Positions 1-11,469 of a stretch of DNA of 64,000 nucleotides are shown in pieces (within the stretch, counting starts at the first letter, position 1; every line of letters starts with the position of its first letter). The stretch is taken from assembly GCA_020283715.1 (NCBI GenBank), contig JAIQCW010000029.1:1-64000 (forward strand). The letters run 5' to 3'. Origin of the DNA: Cytauxzoon felis (lineage: Eukaryota > Apicomplexa > Aconoidasida > Piroplasmida > Theileriidae). The position numbers and the translations under genes were made by a program. Under the pieces are notes generated by a model. That model was not told where the DNA came from. It saw only the letters and a program-made list of their open reading frames with translations, and did not search any database.

Positions 1-172
1 TAATGTCTACCCGGAAGAACAGACTTCAAGTGGAATACCTGAAAGCGATCTACGGGAGCTGGAAGGGGAAGTAAATGAAAGAGCTGTCTGCAAGACGAAG
101 TAAGGTGGATTGGACCTCAGGTGGAACAGCGAGTGGAAAAGAGAGTACTATTGGATCTCAGGTGGAGGTAAT
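1..172 (+). repeat. Dispersed element copy 1 (partial, intronic)
   Basis: The end of the dispersed element, cut by the window edge. It contains the gatctacgggagctgga block followed by ggggaagtaaat, the ctgtctgcaagac block and three acctcaggtgg-type ends. It lies in an intron of the AAA ATPase gene and is antisense to that gene. Confidence 0.85.
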
Positions 173-187
173 TTCATGTAAACATAC

Positions 188-1022
188 CTGGTGGTCCGTA
201 TAGTAGTACACCTTTTTGAGGGTTGATGCCAAGTTTTGAGTATTTTTCTTGATATACTAGTGGGTATATTACATGCCATTTTATGGTATCTAAGACTTCA
301 TTCATGCCGCCGATTTTGGGTGATTCTACGATATTTTCAGTCATTTTTTCTAATTTGCTCTCAATCTTTACTGTCAATTGACAATTATTTACAATTCTCC
401 ATGGTTCTTTTCCATTTCCTTTAATTTTCAATACTTTAAATCTAACCAATACACCCTTTAAATTAACCACTAGGATATTATCCTTAAATAATACACAACC
501 TTGTAAACTTGATGCGATTATATAGTTGAATTCGCCATTTAATAAAGAGTACCACCAATTGGTAGAAGGATACAATACTTGATTGTTACTAGACCAACTC
601 GTAAACTTCATCTCAGACTTACCTTCAGTTGTTACACACCTCTTCCATTCTCCATCATTGAAGCATTCCAAATAGCTTAGTTGAAGTTCAGAAGCTACAT
701 TTACATCTGCTAGCTTGACAAATCTTAACATTGTAGTCTCGTTAAAATTTAAATTTAGACACATTTTCAATTCTTCTGTGGCAACAACTTTGGGTGATTT
801 CAAAAATGAGTATTCCATACCATACTCAACTGAATTATGTACTCTTATACAGGCTTTATGGTCTTGATTCAATACAATGTACGTGGAATCGTGGATAAGT
901 TTCAATAATTTCATCATTTGCGGTGACATGATCATGATCCAAATATTGGAATCTTTACAGGAATACTGTAATTTCCTTGGAAGGAACACCAAACTGGCTT
1001 CAAAACTCGATGTACTATCCAT
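188..1022 (-). CDS. AAA+ ATPase, Cdc48/AFG2-like, first exon only
   Basis: Partial gene: the 5' exon is here and the rest lies beyond the left edge of the window. About 240 residues of N-terminal domain contain the turn SPQMMKLLKL and later NLKGVLVRFKVLKI, as in the Cdc48-type substrate-binding N domain. The start of an AAA module follows (IGGMNEV ... KGVLLYGPPG). The exon stops inside the Walker A motif at GPPG, where a GTATGT donor begins, so the lysine of GKT must be in the next exon. The start is the ATG that gives MDSTSS. Members of this family are hexameric unfoldases; AFG2/Drg1 acts in ribosome maturation and Cdc48 in protein extraction. The N domain points to one of these rather than a proteasome ATPase, but I cannot decide which. 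The intron holds a dispersed element. Confidence 0.75.
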
Positions 1023-1323
1023 ATCGAACTTCAAATGGGAATATTAACTACATAAATGATACTCGACTAGACAATATTCCATTGATTCATAATTAGTGTA
1101 GAAATGAATGAAATTAGAGTTTAAAAATATTACATCTCCTTTTATTCATAGCATCTATGGATATACATAAATGTGCTTGTAAATTTCCCTCCACTAGAGG
1201 AGTAGTATACTGTCGGGGTTTTAATCTATACAAAATGATGGATCTTTTATTAAATAATGTATTTTGTAGTTAATAAATATAAATGTAGTTTGCTTTTGTA
1301 ATTTGTATTAAATTAAGTCGTTA
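1023..1323. promoter_or_regulatory. Divergent intergenic region
   Basis: About 300 bases between the starts of the AAA ATPase and the deoxyhypusine synthase genes, which are read away from each other. It must hold both promoters. It is AT-rich and I see no gene or repeat in it. Confidence 0.5.
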
Positions 1324-2448
1324 ATGTCTGATAAAAATGTGATTCCGCCACTGGCGGATGAGTCTTTACATGTAAAGACCAAATTTTCTTCTAAATTGGA
1401 CATAGTTAGGTCTATAAACTTTGAAGAAGAAGTTAAAATTGATGATTTGTTGAAGGGATATAAAACATTTGGATTTCAGGCGACCAATTTGGGTATGTGT
1501 TCGGAGATGATAGAGAGGATGTTGAAATGGCGTTTGATTGATGATCCTATGGATCCAGATGATATAGATACTATATATGAAGATGAAACTGTGCGTATGA
1601 ATACTAAATGTACTATATGGTTGTCATTTACATCTAATATGATATCTTGTGGCTTGAGGGAGGCATTTGTATTTTTAGCGAAATATAAACTCGTGGATGT
1701 TATAGTTACTTCAGCAGGTGGTGTTGAAGAGGACTTAATAAAATGTCTTGGGGATACATACATTGGAAGTTTTAAATTGGATGGCGCAAAGTTAAGGGAA
1801 GATGGCTGGAATCGTATCGGTAATTTGTTGATACCCAACGATAATTATTGTCTTTTTGAAGATTGGTTACAGCCTTTATTAGATAAAATGTATAAACAAC
1901 AGGTTGAAGACGGTATTATATGGTCACCCTCTACATTTATCGATTATTTAGGTCGTGAAATTAATGATGAGCGATCATTATGTTATTGGTGTCATGTTAA
2001 TAAAATCCCCATTTTTTGTCCTGGTATTACTGATGGTTCATTGGGTGATAATTTATTTTTCCATACTTATTCCAAAAATGAGCCCAATTTAATATTGGAT
2101 ATAGTATCTGATATCCGTAGAATCAATGATATTTCATTAAAATGTAAAAAATCTGGTATTATTATACTTGGTGGTGGTCTACCTAAACATCATGTATGTA
2201 ATTCTAATTTAATGAGAAATGGGGCTGATTTCGCTGTTTATATATCTACTTCACAAGAATTCGATGGGTCAGATTCTGGGGCTAATCCTGATGAAGCAAT
2301 TTCGTGGGGGAAAATAAAACCATATACAAATCCTGTAAAAGTATTTGCAGATGCTACATTAGTATTCCCATTACTTGTATCAGCTATTTTTTCAAAGTAC
2401 AAGGATCGGCACGGCCTTGATGCCAAGTATAAAAAGGAAGAGAATTAA
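1324..2448 (+). CDS. DHPS: Deoxyhypusine synthase
   Basis: 374 residues, no intron, the usual length for the family. The enzyme moves the aminobutyl group of spermidine to one lysine of eIF5A, using NAD, the first step of hypusine formation in the cytosol. The family signatures are all present: VTSAGGVEEDLIKCLGD, ITDGSLGDNLFFHTY, GGGLPKHH, EFDGSDSGANPDEAISWGK and VKVFADATLVFPLL. The lysine of AISWGK, at about residue 330, matches the enzyme-intermediate lysine. The ATG follows a T-rich leader and starts MSDKN. The downstream neighbour, the actin-like gene, points toward it, with a dispersed element between the two ends. Identification is secure. Confidence 0.95.
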   Translation: MSDKNVIPPLADESLHVKTKFSSKLDIVRSINFEEEVKIDDLLKGYKTFGFQATNLGMCSEMIERMLKWRLIDDPMDPDDIDTIYEDETVRMNTKCTIWLSFTSNMISCGLREAFVFLAKYKLVDVIVTSAGGVEEDLIKCLGDTYIGSFKLDGAKLREDGWNRIGNLLIPNDNYCLFEDWLQPLLDKMYKQQVEDGIIWSPSTFIDYLGREINDERSLCYWCHVNKIPIFCPGITDGSLGDNLFFHTYSKNEPNLILDIVSDIRRINDISLKCKKSGIIILGGGLPKHHVCNSNLMRNGADFAVYISTSQEFDGSDSGANPDEAISWGKIKPYTNPVKVFADATLVFPLLVSAIFSKYKDRHGLDAKYKKEEN

Positions 2449-2555
2449 AGTATCTAATTTTTTAATAATCTATATACATATTTTTATACTCCTAAGATCT
2501 CTGATATATAGCGACCCTACAAGCATATAAATGTCATAGAGTATATTAATAAATT

Positions 2556-2604
2556 AAATTTATGGGGAACTTATCATGATGGGGTTTATTATCCCCAGAA
2601 CCCC
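2556..2604. repeat. Short inverted GGGG/CCCC repeat
   Basis: Contains tatgggg ... gatgggg followed by tttattatccccaga. Sixteen bases (gtttattatccccaga) equal the reverse complement of the start of a similar block in the exon at about 27176-27191. It abuts the dispersed element. Confidence 0.45.
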
Positions 2605-2910
2605 CTATTACACCTGGTCCATCAATCTTTCCCACTGCATGGAGCTCTTCTATTTACTTCCCCCTCCGCTTCCCTGAGATCAGCTGCGGGTTCCATCTGA
2701 GGTCCACTTGAGGTTACATCCAACACATCCTTAGCATCATCTTCCATCATTCCCATGATGGATGATCCATCACCACCCTCATCACTACCTTCTTCACCGC
2801 CACGATCTCTGGGAGTGGCTCTACTCTTTAGAGATAGGTAAATAAAGAAGCTGTCTGCAAGACCAACGGTGGGGGCGAGTAGAAGAATAGTTGGATTGGA
2901 CCTCAGGTAT
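2604..2910 (-). repeat. Dispersed element copy 2 (intergenic)
   Basis: Nearly complete copy between the convergent ends of deoxyhypusine synthase and the actin-like gene. Read on the minus strand it encodes the shared peptide [15 protein letters not shown] ... DLREAEGEVNRR. It also carries the optional central block built from ccatcattcccatgatgg, a near-perfect palindrome shared with the copies at 14.9 and 35.4 kb. Confidence 0.9.
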
Positions 2911-2970
2911 ATGACAAGGTATATGATGGAGACTTGTACAACATTGTGCCATAAGTTTTTGGATTTTCTT

Positions 2971-4154
2971 CTAGAAGCACTTTCTGTGAATGACTGTAGG
3001 TCCAGCTTCATCATATTCTTCTTTGGTTACCCACATTTGTTGGAAGCTTGATAAATTGGTGACGACGGATCCTCCTAGCCATACTGATATATCGCGTTGT
3101 GGTGGTGTCATGATTTTAACGGGTGAATTACCATTGACAATTTCAATTATATCCTTCTCACAACGTTCAAGAAACCCATCAAATAATGATGTACCACCAG
3201 TAATCATAATATTATTAAACATTGTACGATGTAATTCTGGTTCACACATTCTTACAGAATGATAACACATTTCAGATAAACTGGGGCAAGTTTTCCCAAC
3301 AACTTCTGGGGTAAATAAAATTTCAGGACATGTTATTACTTCTTTTAATAAAGTTATAACATTACCATCAGGTAGTGTAAATTCTTTCCTGAATTTTGAA
3401 GGTTCATTTTCCATCTCCTTTAATGTCTCCTCATAATTTAATGCTACACAACAGAATTTTTCTTTAATATTCGATGCATTTAAACGGTCATTTGTGGTAT
3501 TGGATTTCAATGGTTCGATTGAATTTATTAAATATGAGGTCAAGTCATATCCACCTATATCTAATCTTGTGATAGCATAAGGCATTAGACAACCATCATG
3601 TACAGGCACTGAATGTGCAACACCTTCACCAATATCCAATACCAATGCACTAGTATTAGCTGAACTATACATTGAAAGTAGCGATGTAGAGGCCAAATAC
3701 AGTGCTGGAACACCAAATGATTCAAAAAATAATTGACAGCAACGCTCACGCTGTATTTTGGGACTTAATGGAGGTTCCGCTAATAAAACGGGATGTTCCT
3801 CCTGCGATACCTTTAATTCACTTTTAAATGCGTGCTTCCACAAACTCTCAACCATTGACCTACATCATAAACTAAGATGAAGCTCATAACATACCAGTTA
3901 CGTATAATTCCATGTTGTATAGGACGATATATATCAGCAGATTCCCAGTTCTCTAGAGCCGAATTTCCTATTAAGACATCAGCATTCTCTGAATTTCTAG
4001 GGACTGAAAAGAAGTTGCAATATTAAAAGCCATAGATGAACATACCTCCTATAACCGTAGGAAATTTATTTTTTGGAGCATTTGCACCAGCAAATCCAAC
4101 CTTTGTAAAACCGGAACCTGGATCAATAATTAGAGCCAAAGTCTCATCAGCCAT
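2971..4154 (-). CDS. Divergent actin-like protein
   Basis: Three exons, 4154..4046, 4003..3895 and 3859..2971, joined by introns of 42 and 35 bases with GTATG donors, giving 368 residues. All phases fit. The N terminus has a phosphate-1-like loop (DPGSGFTKVGFAGANAPKNK) where true actin has DNGSGNVKAG. Later come GIIRNWSMVE, HPVLLAEPP, LDIGEG (phosphate 2; actin has LDSGDG), ITGGTSLFDGF and the C-terminal end WVTKEEYDEAGPTVIHRKCF, which is very close to actin's own end. It is thus an actin-fold protein, either an actin-like protein of the apicomplexan ALP group or an ARP1-type protein, and not the conventional actin. Whether it polymerises cannot be told. It is convergent with deoxyhypusine synthase. 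Confidence 0.88.
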
Positions 4155-4489
4155 TGGTATTCTTGGACAATATAGAATGAATCCCAAATAGGTGTGAATT
4201 GAAATTAAAAATTACTCATGTCTACACGATGTTGTTGGATGAATAAGAATGTATACATGTATCCAAATAAAACATTGTTTAATACGCGTTATTTTGAATA
4301 TTGAAGAGGCTAATTAGATTGCCATGGGGAGTTCATTGATAGATCGGACAGTAGTCCAACACTCCTGATAGTTCTATCTTCTTTAATGTTTTTATAATAT
4401 TTATATGTTGTTTTATGTAAATGTGTATAGTTTTTGGCGAAGTTGCCAATTAAATTTTAAAAAATATCGCATCAATATAGAAGGAAGAT
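4155..4489. promoter_or_regulatory. Divergent intergenic region
   Basis: About 335 bases between the start codons of the actin-like gene and the lipid kinase gene. It must contain both promoters. No coding signal or element copy seen. Confidence 0.5.
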
Positions 4490-7400
4490 ATGAAGCACAA
4501 TAAGATCCGGAAATTCAGCTCTAAAACTTCATTTACGGGTAAATTTAAGATTATTATAAGTAATTTTAAGAAGAAAAGAGTGGTTGTATACAATTTATTC
4601 CTCGAATATCATGTGGAAGATGATGGAGATTACGGTAGTTTGGGAGACTATAACATGGATCACTATACTATAAATTTGGCTATAGATTATTTGAAGTATT
4701 CAATAAAAAATGATTGCAAGACTATGGAACTGAATGAAAATTATCTTAAAGGGATGGTAGAAATGTTATTTGTGAATGGATTTTTAGCTAAGATGAACCA
4801 TTTAGATTATGATATATTGAATTTAATAAATGTGTTAAAGATTTCTGATGATATTTTCAAGTATGTGGGTATGAGACGTAAATATCGTACGATATTATTT
4901 GATGGCATTTGTTTTAATGTCTATTTATCTTATGTTGATATACCAATTGATATAAATAATTGTAGAGTATTATTATGTAAGTCAATTTTATCATTGAATA
5001 ATCATGATGGTTATAAATCTATTATTGATATATCAAGTAGTGTTCATATAATAAATGATTTAATAGAGGAAATATTAAAGAGTAATATCCAATTGATAAT
5101 ATCTGAAGCATTAATATCACCTGATATAGCAATGTTATTATCAAGGCATAATATCTATTGTCTTGGAAAAATTAACATTAAAATATTAAATAAATTATCT
5201 TACGCTTTAAAATGCCCAATAATTAATTCAGTTGATCAAGAAGTTGAATATTATAAATTCATTGGCATTGTAAATAATTTTAAATTAATACACTCAGCAT
5301 CGAAATCCATAGCCATGTTAAAGATGCCCATTCATTATAAAGGCTTTACTGTATTACTTTCTAGTTGGAAAATTAACGCTCAAACACTAATATCCATCAA
5401 AAATATCATTAAAATGACACTTATTAGAATACAAGGCATCGTAGAAGAATGGAAATTTGTGCATGATCTCAATGGTGATATCATATCCACATTGAAAATT
5501 AATCATACAATAACAACCTCTCTTCATCATCCACCTGAGGTTACAACCAGTGTTCCACTCGGCATGGAGGCTTCTCCACCTGAGGTTAGTCCTGCCGTCA
5601 GCTCTCCACTTGAGGTCCAATCCAACTCTGTTCCCACTAGGCGTGGTGCCTCTTTTAATTACCTATCTCTAAAGAGTAATGCCACTCCCGGAGATCGTGG
5701 CGATGTTGGGGGTGTAGATGGAGGTAGAGTTAGTACTAGACCTCAAGTGGAATCCGAGACGATCCATGGGAGTCGAGGTGAGGTAAATAGAGAAGCTGTC
5801 TGCAAGACGACCTCAGGTGGAACAGCGAGTGGAATGAAGAGTAGTACTAGACCTCAAGTGGAACCCGTAGCTGATCTCAGGGAAGCGAAGGGGGAAGTAA
5901 ATAGAAGAGGCACCACGCCTAGTGGAAGACCTCAAGTGGAGAGCCGTCTGCAAGACAATGAATGGACCTCAGGTGGAAATGGAGAGAACAGTGTTCTAAC
6001 ATCTGGTAATCTTTTATTATCATCTCTATTAACATTTTCTGATTATTTGGACATGTGTTTATATGGGAATTTGAATTTTCCTCCATCTGTTTATCGTCCT
6101 GTAATGAATTGTGATGAGCTGCGTGACTATTTTCGGTTGGATTGTTTCAGGTATTATAATAAGATGGATGAATCATGTAGTCAACCAACATATGAGAATA
6201 TCTCAATGAGTAATTATAAAAGTGGTTATTATCTCAGTGATTTTATATTTTTCTATAACGAATGTATAAAAAGTAAGAAATGTCCTACAGATGGTTGTAA
6301 TGATGATTTTATTATTCATCAATTACATTATGAAACTTATAATTCCAAAACTATCAATAAAAGAATCACCATAACCGTAAATAAAATAGACCCCACAAAT
6401 ATAAATGGGGGTATTTACATCACATTTTGTGGTGGGGAGATATATGAGATAAAGAATATGACATTTGGTAAATTTATATATTTATTACTTAATAATAAAT
6501 CATATATTGGAAAATGTGGACATTTATTATTTAATGGGCATCAATTTAATATTATTCTTAATAATTATCGTCTATCATTCACTGTACACGATATATCAAC
6601 CTATAATATTGAACCAAACTTTGATAAATATCTCTACAATTGCTTCATTAATACAATACCCATTTATAAAACATATCAAATACAATATAAAAAGAATAAA
6701 AATAATTATATACATCTACCATACCATACAATTAAACAACTCTATACACAAACATACGCAATGACAGATACCATATCCATACCATGGATTAATCTAGACT
6801 CTCTTCCACTCGAGGTCCAATCCAACTCTTTTCATCCTGCCGTCAGCTCTTCTAATTACCTCCCCGTAAACGGTAATGCCACTCCCAGAGATCGTGGCGG
6901 AAGTGGCGATAGTGGGGTAATGGATAACTGTGGGGATAAAAAACACTATAATCCCACAATATCATATAATAAACACCATAAAACAAATTTACCCTATAAT
7001 ATACCCCATAATTCTCCACCTGAGGTTACCACCACCGTTGGTCCTGCAGACAGCTCTCCACCCGAGGTTATAACCAGTGTTCCACTAGGCGTGGAGCCTT
7101 CTTCCAATTACCTATCTCTAAAGAGTAATGCCACTCCCGGAGATCGTGGCGATGGTAGAGGTGTAGATGGAGGTAGAGTTAGTACTAGACCTCAAGTGGA
7201 ATCCGAGACGATCCATGGGAGTCGAGGTGAGGTAAATAGAGAAGCTGTCTGCAAGACGACCTCAGGTGGAAAGGAGAGTAGTACTGGACCTCGAGTGGAA
7301 CCCGCAGCTGATCTACGGGAAGCGAAGGGACAACTAAATAAAGAAAGCTGTCTGCAAGACAATGAAAGGATCTCAATTGATACATCTACTACTCAACAAT

Positions 7401-10400
7401 CTACTTCATCATTATTATTGACGGATGAATCTCTTGATATATTATGTTATGAATCATATGGTATAGATTTACATTATTTTATTGGTATTGATGATTATTT
7501 GATAGATTCATATCGTTTTATATTGAATAGGATATCATTGATTATGGAATCTAGGATAGATGATTTATTGAATGGTAATTGTATAGAATATTATATACCA
7601 TGTGGTTGTGAAATATATAAGAATGATATGTATATAAATTATATTAATAATAAATGGTTAATGTATATAGATTATAATAATATAAATGAATTTATAAATG
7701 ATTATAATGATACATCTATATTTGGTATAGGATTAAATAAAAAATTTAAAAAATTAATAGAATATAATTATAAATTATATAATAATATAATAATATGTTA
7801 TAAATGTAATAATGAAATATGTAAATATATATATGATATAGATATTATAAATTGGATATATATAATAACAGATATTATAAATAATTATAATAATAAATTA
7901 TTAATATTAATATCAAGTATAAAATATAGTAATAAATATTATAATGATATGTATTATTTATATAATATATTATTAAATATAAAATATGATATAAAAAATA
8001 TATATAAACAATGTATTATATATTTAATTTATATTAAATATTATTTAATTTATGATCCATTATATTTATTTATTATTATTAATTTATTTATTAAATCATT
8101 ATTTAATATTAATAATTTATTAATTTATCATTATCAATTTATATCACATGTTAATTCTATCGATAATTTTTTATTATCTGAATTTGATAATGAACATGTT
8201 ATTATTATACACTCTTTTATTAATGATTTTATCTATTTTGATAAAATTAATATTTATAATACTCCACCGAGGTCATCATCTCCACCGAGGTCATCTGCAC
8301 CGAGGTCATCTGTACCTCCTTCATCTCCACCACCTTCCACTTCACCTCCCATTCCTCCTCCACCTCCACCACTTCCATCATATAATATAGAGGAGTATAT
8401 AAATTATATATTCAATCATAGTATATTATCATGTAATATAGATAATGATAAATTATTTTATAAATTTGTAGCTAAAATATGTAATAATACAAATAAATCA
8501 AATATAATAACAACAGATTATAAACCAACATTACAACCAAAAAGAGATTTAGGAAATATAATAACAAGAGTTATATTAGATGATATACATATAAATAAAT
8601 GCAATAATATCAATAATCAATACAAATATAAATTCTGTAATTTCATACATTATCATCTCAATACAAACTGGATTAATACATATTATTCTCCACCTGAGGT
8701 CCAATCCACGTCTGTTCCACTTGCAGAGAGATCTCCACCTGAGGTTACAACCAATGTTCCTCTTGCAGAGAGCTCTTCCAATTACCTATCTCTAAAGAGT
8801 AATGCCACTCCCGGAGATCGTGGCGATGGTAGAGGTGTAGATGGAGGTAGAGTTAGTACTAGACCTCAAGTGGAATCCGAGACGATCCATGGGAGTCGAG
8901 GGGAGGTAAATAGAGAAGCTGTCTGCAAGACGACCTCAGGTGGAATGGCTAGTGGAAAGGAGAGTAGTACTGGACCTCAAGTGGAACCCGTAGCTGATCT
9001 CAGGGAAGCGAAGGGACAACTAAATAAGGAAGGCCACCACGGCGAGTGGGATCACAAGGCTGTTGGAATGAAGTGTAGTACTGGACCTCAAGTGGAACCC
9101 GCAGCTGATCTAAGGGAAGCGAAGGGACAACTAAATAAAGGGAGCCGTCTGCAAGACAAGGAAGGGACCTCCACTGGAGAAGCTGACGGCAGGACTGACC
9201 TCAAGTGGAGAGCCACCACTCCTAGTGGAAAGACCTCAGGTGTATTGACCTACTCTTTACAGGACTCTAAGCGAAGTATTTCAAGTGTAGGGGTTGATTT
9301 TTTGTCATTTAGGCATTCTAATTATCATCCATTATCATGTGGTAAGCGACGTTATATGGGTGATATTATATTTATGAATTCGGACCATAGTTGTTTACTG
9401 AATACATTTTCAATTGATAATTATTTTCATACACTTGATAGATTATCAAATTTTGTATTTAAATCTCGTTATTATTGTAGTGTTAAATATAAGAAATCCA
9501 TGTATGTTAATTCTATATGGTCGCGTTTACTATTAAATGGACGTACAAATTACTTGAGAGAATCTATAAAGTTATCAAATTCTACTATTACTACAAGGTA
9601 TAAATATCGAAATAAGATGCTTAAATGTACCTTTTCAACACCATTTTGCGGCATACCTGTCATTGTAATCAACCATAAACTTTCAAATTTACTGAGGAAT
9701 TTGAATTATAATTCATTTTCATCTTCAACCTTATATCATTCATTATTGAATCATAAAAATTCCTTACTTCATTCGGTATCTCCAGTCTCGTTTGTAAACT
9801 TGACTGAATGTGTAGATTTATACGACTATTCATTCGATGATGAAATTGTATGGTCGAAATTAAAGAGTGATATTACATTGTCTTTATATCAAGCATCATT
9901 GAGGAATTTGGATATTAATTCCATAATACCAGCTGTTTTTGCAAAGAATGTTGATGAGAGATTGATATCCTTCAATTCTAATATTGAGGTCTTTAATCTC
10001 AATGACGTTAAATTTACAAATGATACAGAACTTGAGGTATCAATTGATGGATATGTAGTGACTGTATATTATCCAGAAAGTTTTCATATGATCAGACATT
10101 TATCATGTGGTGATGATTTAAACTTTGTGAGATCACTATGTAAGACAAATAGAGTACAAAGCAGTAGTGGTAAAAGTGGTTCACCAATTTTTATAACCTA
10201 TGATGGTAAATTTATGATCAAGTTAATAAATAAACATGAGATGACATTATTTATCAATGAAGGTACAAAATTTTTTAATCATTTCATCAATGGAACATTA
10301 ATAAGTATACCCTATGGTCTATATAAAATTCATCACAAGAAAACTAATACATCTATTAACTGCTTTATCATGCAGAATATCAATTATAACATCAGTAAAT

Positions 10401-11135
10401 ATAAATTCAGCTTCGATATAAAGGGTATTGCATTTAAACGCTTCGTCAGTGTTGATTTATTAAATTCTAATAATAATATCGTATTATTAGATCAAAATTT
10501 CAAACAATATACCAAAGGTTGTCCTATACAGTTGAATAAGGAATCAATAAATTTCATATTAACTCGTATAAAAATAGATTTGGAATTTCTATGCAAGTTA
10601 AATATCGTCGATTATTCGTTACTATTACATATTTTCCCCAACGATGGTATTATTACAATTGGTATCATTGACTATCTTAGGTGAGTTTGTATACTTTTTA
10701 TAATCATCAGAACTCTACAGACCATATACATGGGATAAACAGATTGAAACAATCGGTAAGAAATTGGCGAATATTGCTACAGGACAGGCACCGACTATAG
10801 TATCACCGAATGAATATAAGACGAGATTTTTAAAATTTATAAATGGAATATTTATATACCCCAAGGATACATTAAATTTAACAGAGACTGTTAAAGAATC
10901 ACCACGTTATAACGAGAGTATAGGATGTAATTGTAAATTATGCACGACATTTAAATACCTATACTCGAATTCGTACATTACTTCACTGAAGCACTATCAC
11001 ATACCCACGTCGCCAACCGTCTTGAAATATATTAGGCAATTATCCAAGAGGATGGTAAATCATCATAAAGATGGGAAATCAATCGCAAACTTCATTGAAG
11101 GAATATACAATTCACCCGCAGTTGATATTTTTTAG
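4490..11135 (+). CDS. Phosphatidylinositol 3-phosphate 5-kinase (Fab1/PIKfyve type)
   Basis: Two exons, 4490..10680 and 10721..11135, with a 40-base intron, giving 2201 residues. The splice restores the conserved IIDYLR-PYTWDKQIE end of the kinase domain. Family members make PI(3,5)P2 on endosomes. Residues 184-250 resemble the chaperonin-like (TCP-1) domain of Fab1. The kinase lies from about residue 1890 to the end: FMIKLINKHE (ATP lysine), DIKGIAFKRFV, VDYSLLLH and IGIIDYLR. No FYVE finger is visible. Between the domains the protein is interrupted by four translated copies of the dispersed element (residues about 347-500, 770-812, 842-962 and 1400-1587). There is also an Asn/Ile/Tyr-rich stretch (970-1260) and a proline tract (1260-1300). 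The element copies keep the frame open for hundreds of codons, so I read them as coding. Confidence 0.85.
5528..5982 (+). repeat. Dispersed element copy 3 (translated)
   Basis: In-frame inside the lipid kinase. It begins ccacctgaggttacaacc, contains the attacctatctctaaagagt core, and ends acctcaggtgg. The peptide includes NYLSLKSNATPGDRGD and DLREAKGEVNRR. Two element ends are tandemly repeated inside it. Confidence 0.9.
6805..6925 (+). repeat. Dispersed element copy 4 (translated, diverged)
   Basis: Shorter, more diverged in-frame copy in the lipid kinase: cactcgaggtccaatcc, then cagctcttctaattacctcc and gccactcccagagatcgtgg. The usual LSLKSN becomes LPVNGN. Confidence 0.75.
6926..7012 (+). 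repeat. GGGGATAA...CCCCATAA inverted repeat (translated)
   Basis: ctgtggggataaaaaacact ... ataccccataattctcc, in-frame within the lipid kinase. The same block follows a diverged element in the secreted-protein exon at about 27176-27222, and a relative is at 47655-47702. Confidence 0.5.
7013..7375 (+). repeat. Dispersed element copy 5 (translated)
   Basis: In-frame copy in the lipid kinase, almost identical over long stretches to copies 3 and 6 (cctatctctaaagagtaatg, gatccatgggagtcgagg). This suggests recent multiplication or gene conversion within the gene. Confidence 0.9.
8688..9250 (+). repeat. Dispersed element copy 6 (translated, compound)
   Basis: The largest copy, in-frame in the lipid kinase. 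It starts ccacctgaggtccaatccac and contains the core. The block with DLREAKGQLNK appears twice in tandem, and the end has acctcaggtg. It adds about 185 residues just upstream of a non-repeat region that leads into the kinase domain. Confidence 0.9.
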
Positions 11136-11469
11136 CCGTGTGTGACGAAATATATGAAGTTTTGAAGTATAACCATAAGAATTAAGACCAAATACATGAT
11201 GTTACGGGATGCAGTATGATAAATAATTACATCAGTAGAGATGCCAGACTACTATCAACCTTCATCATTCCATTTTCACATCACCTCTTCTCATGGATTT
11301 AGATGAGATAATCAATGGAAAAGTGCATATCTTGAATGTATATCAAGGTAAAATCTACCATATACTCTTAGGCTTGGAGTTTGTTTCATGTGATGCAGGT
11401 GAAAATACATGATGAATATAAACTACACCTGATTAATTACTTCACATGTAATAAAAATGCAGTACCAAA
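11136..11469. other. Intergenic region, lipid kinase to adenosine kinase
   Basis: About 330 bases. A tiny spliced open frame could start at 11294 (MDLDEIINGKVHILNVYQ, about 34 residues after two very short introns), but nothing supports it. Otherwise I see nothing here; it should contain the terminator of one gene and the promoter of the next. Confidence 0.4.

Noticed and set aside
2622..3014. Minus-strand open frame of 130 codons
   Set aside because: It is the dispersed element read in its open frame, running into antisense-frame sequence of the actin-like gene. There is no start context and no independent conservation.
5548..5970. Element copies in the kinase as unspliced introns
   Set aside because: Removing the segment between GAG|GT and TCAG|GT in copy 3 shifts the frame and leads to a stop, while keeping it leaves the frame open; all four copies stay open in the same frame.
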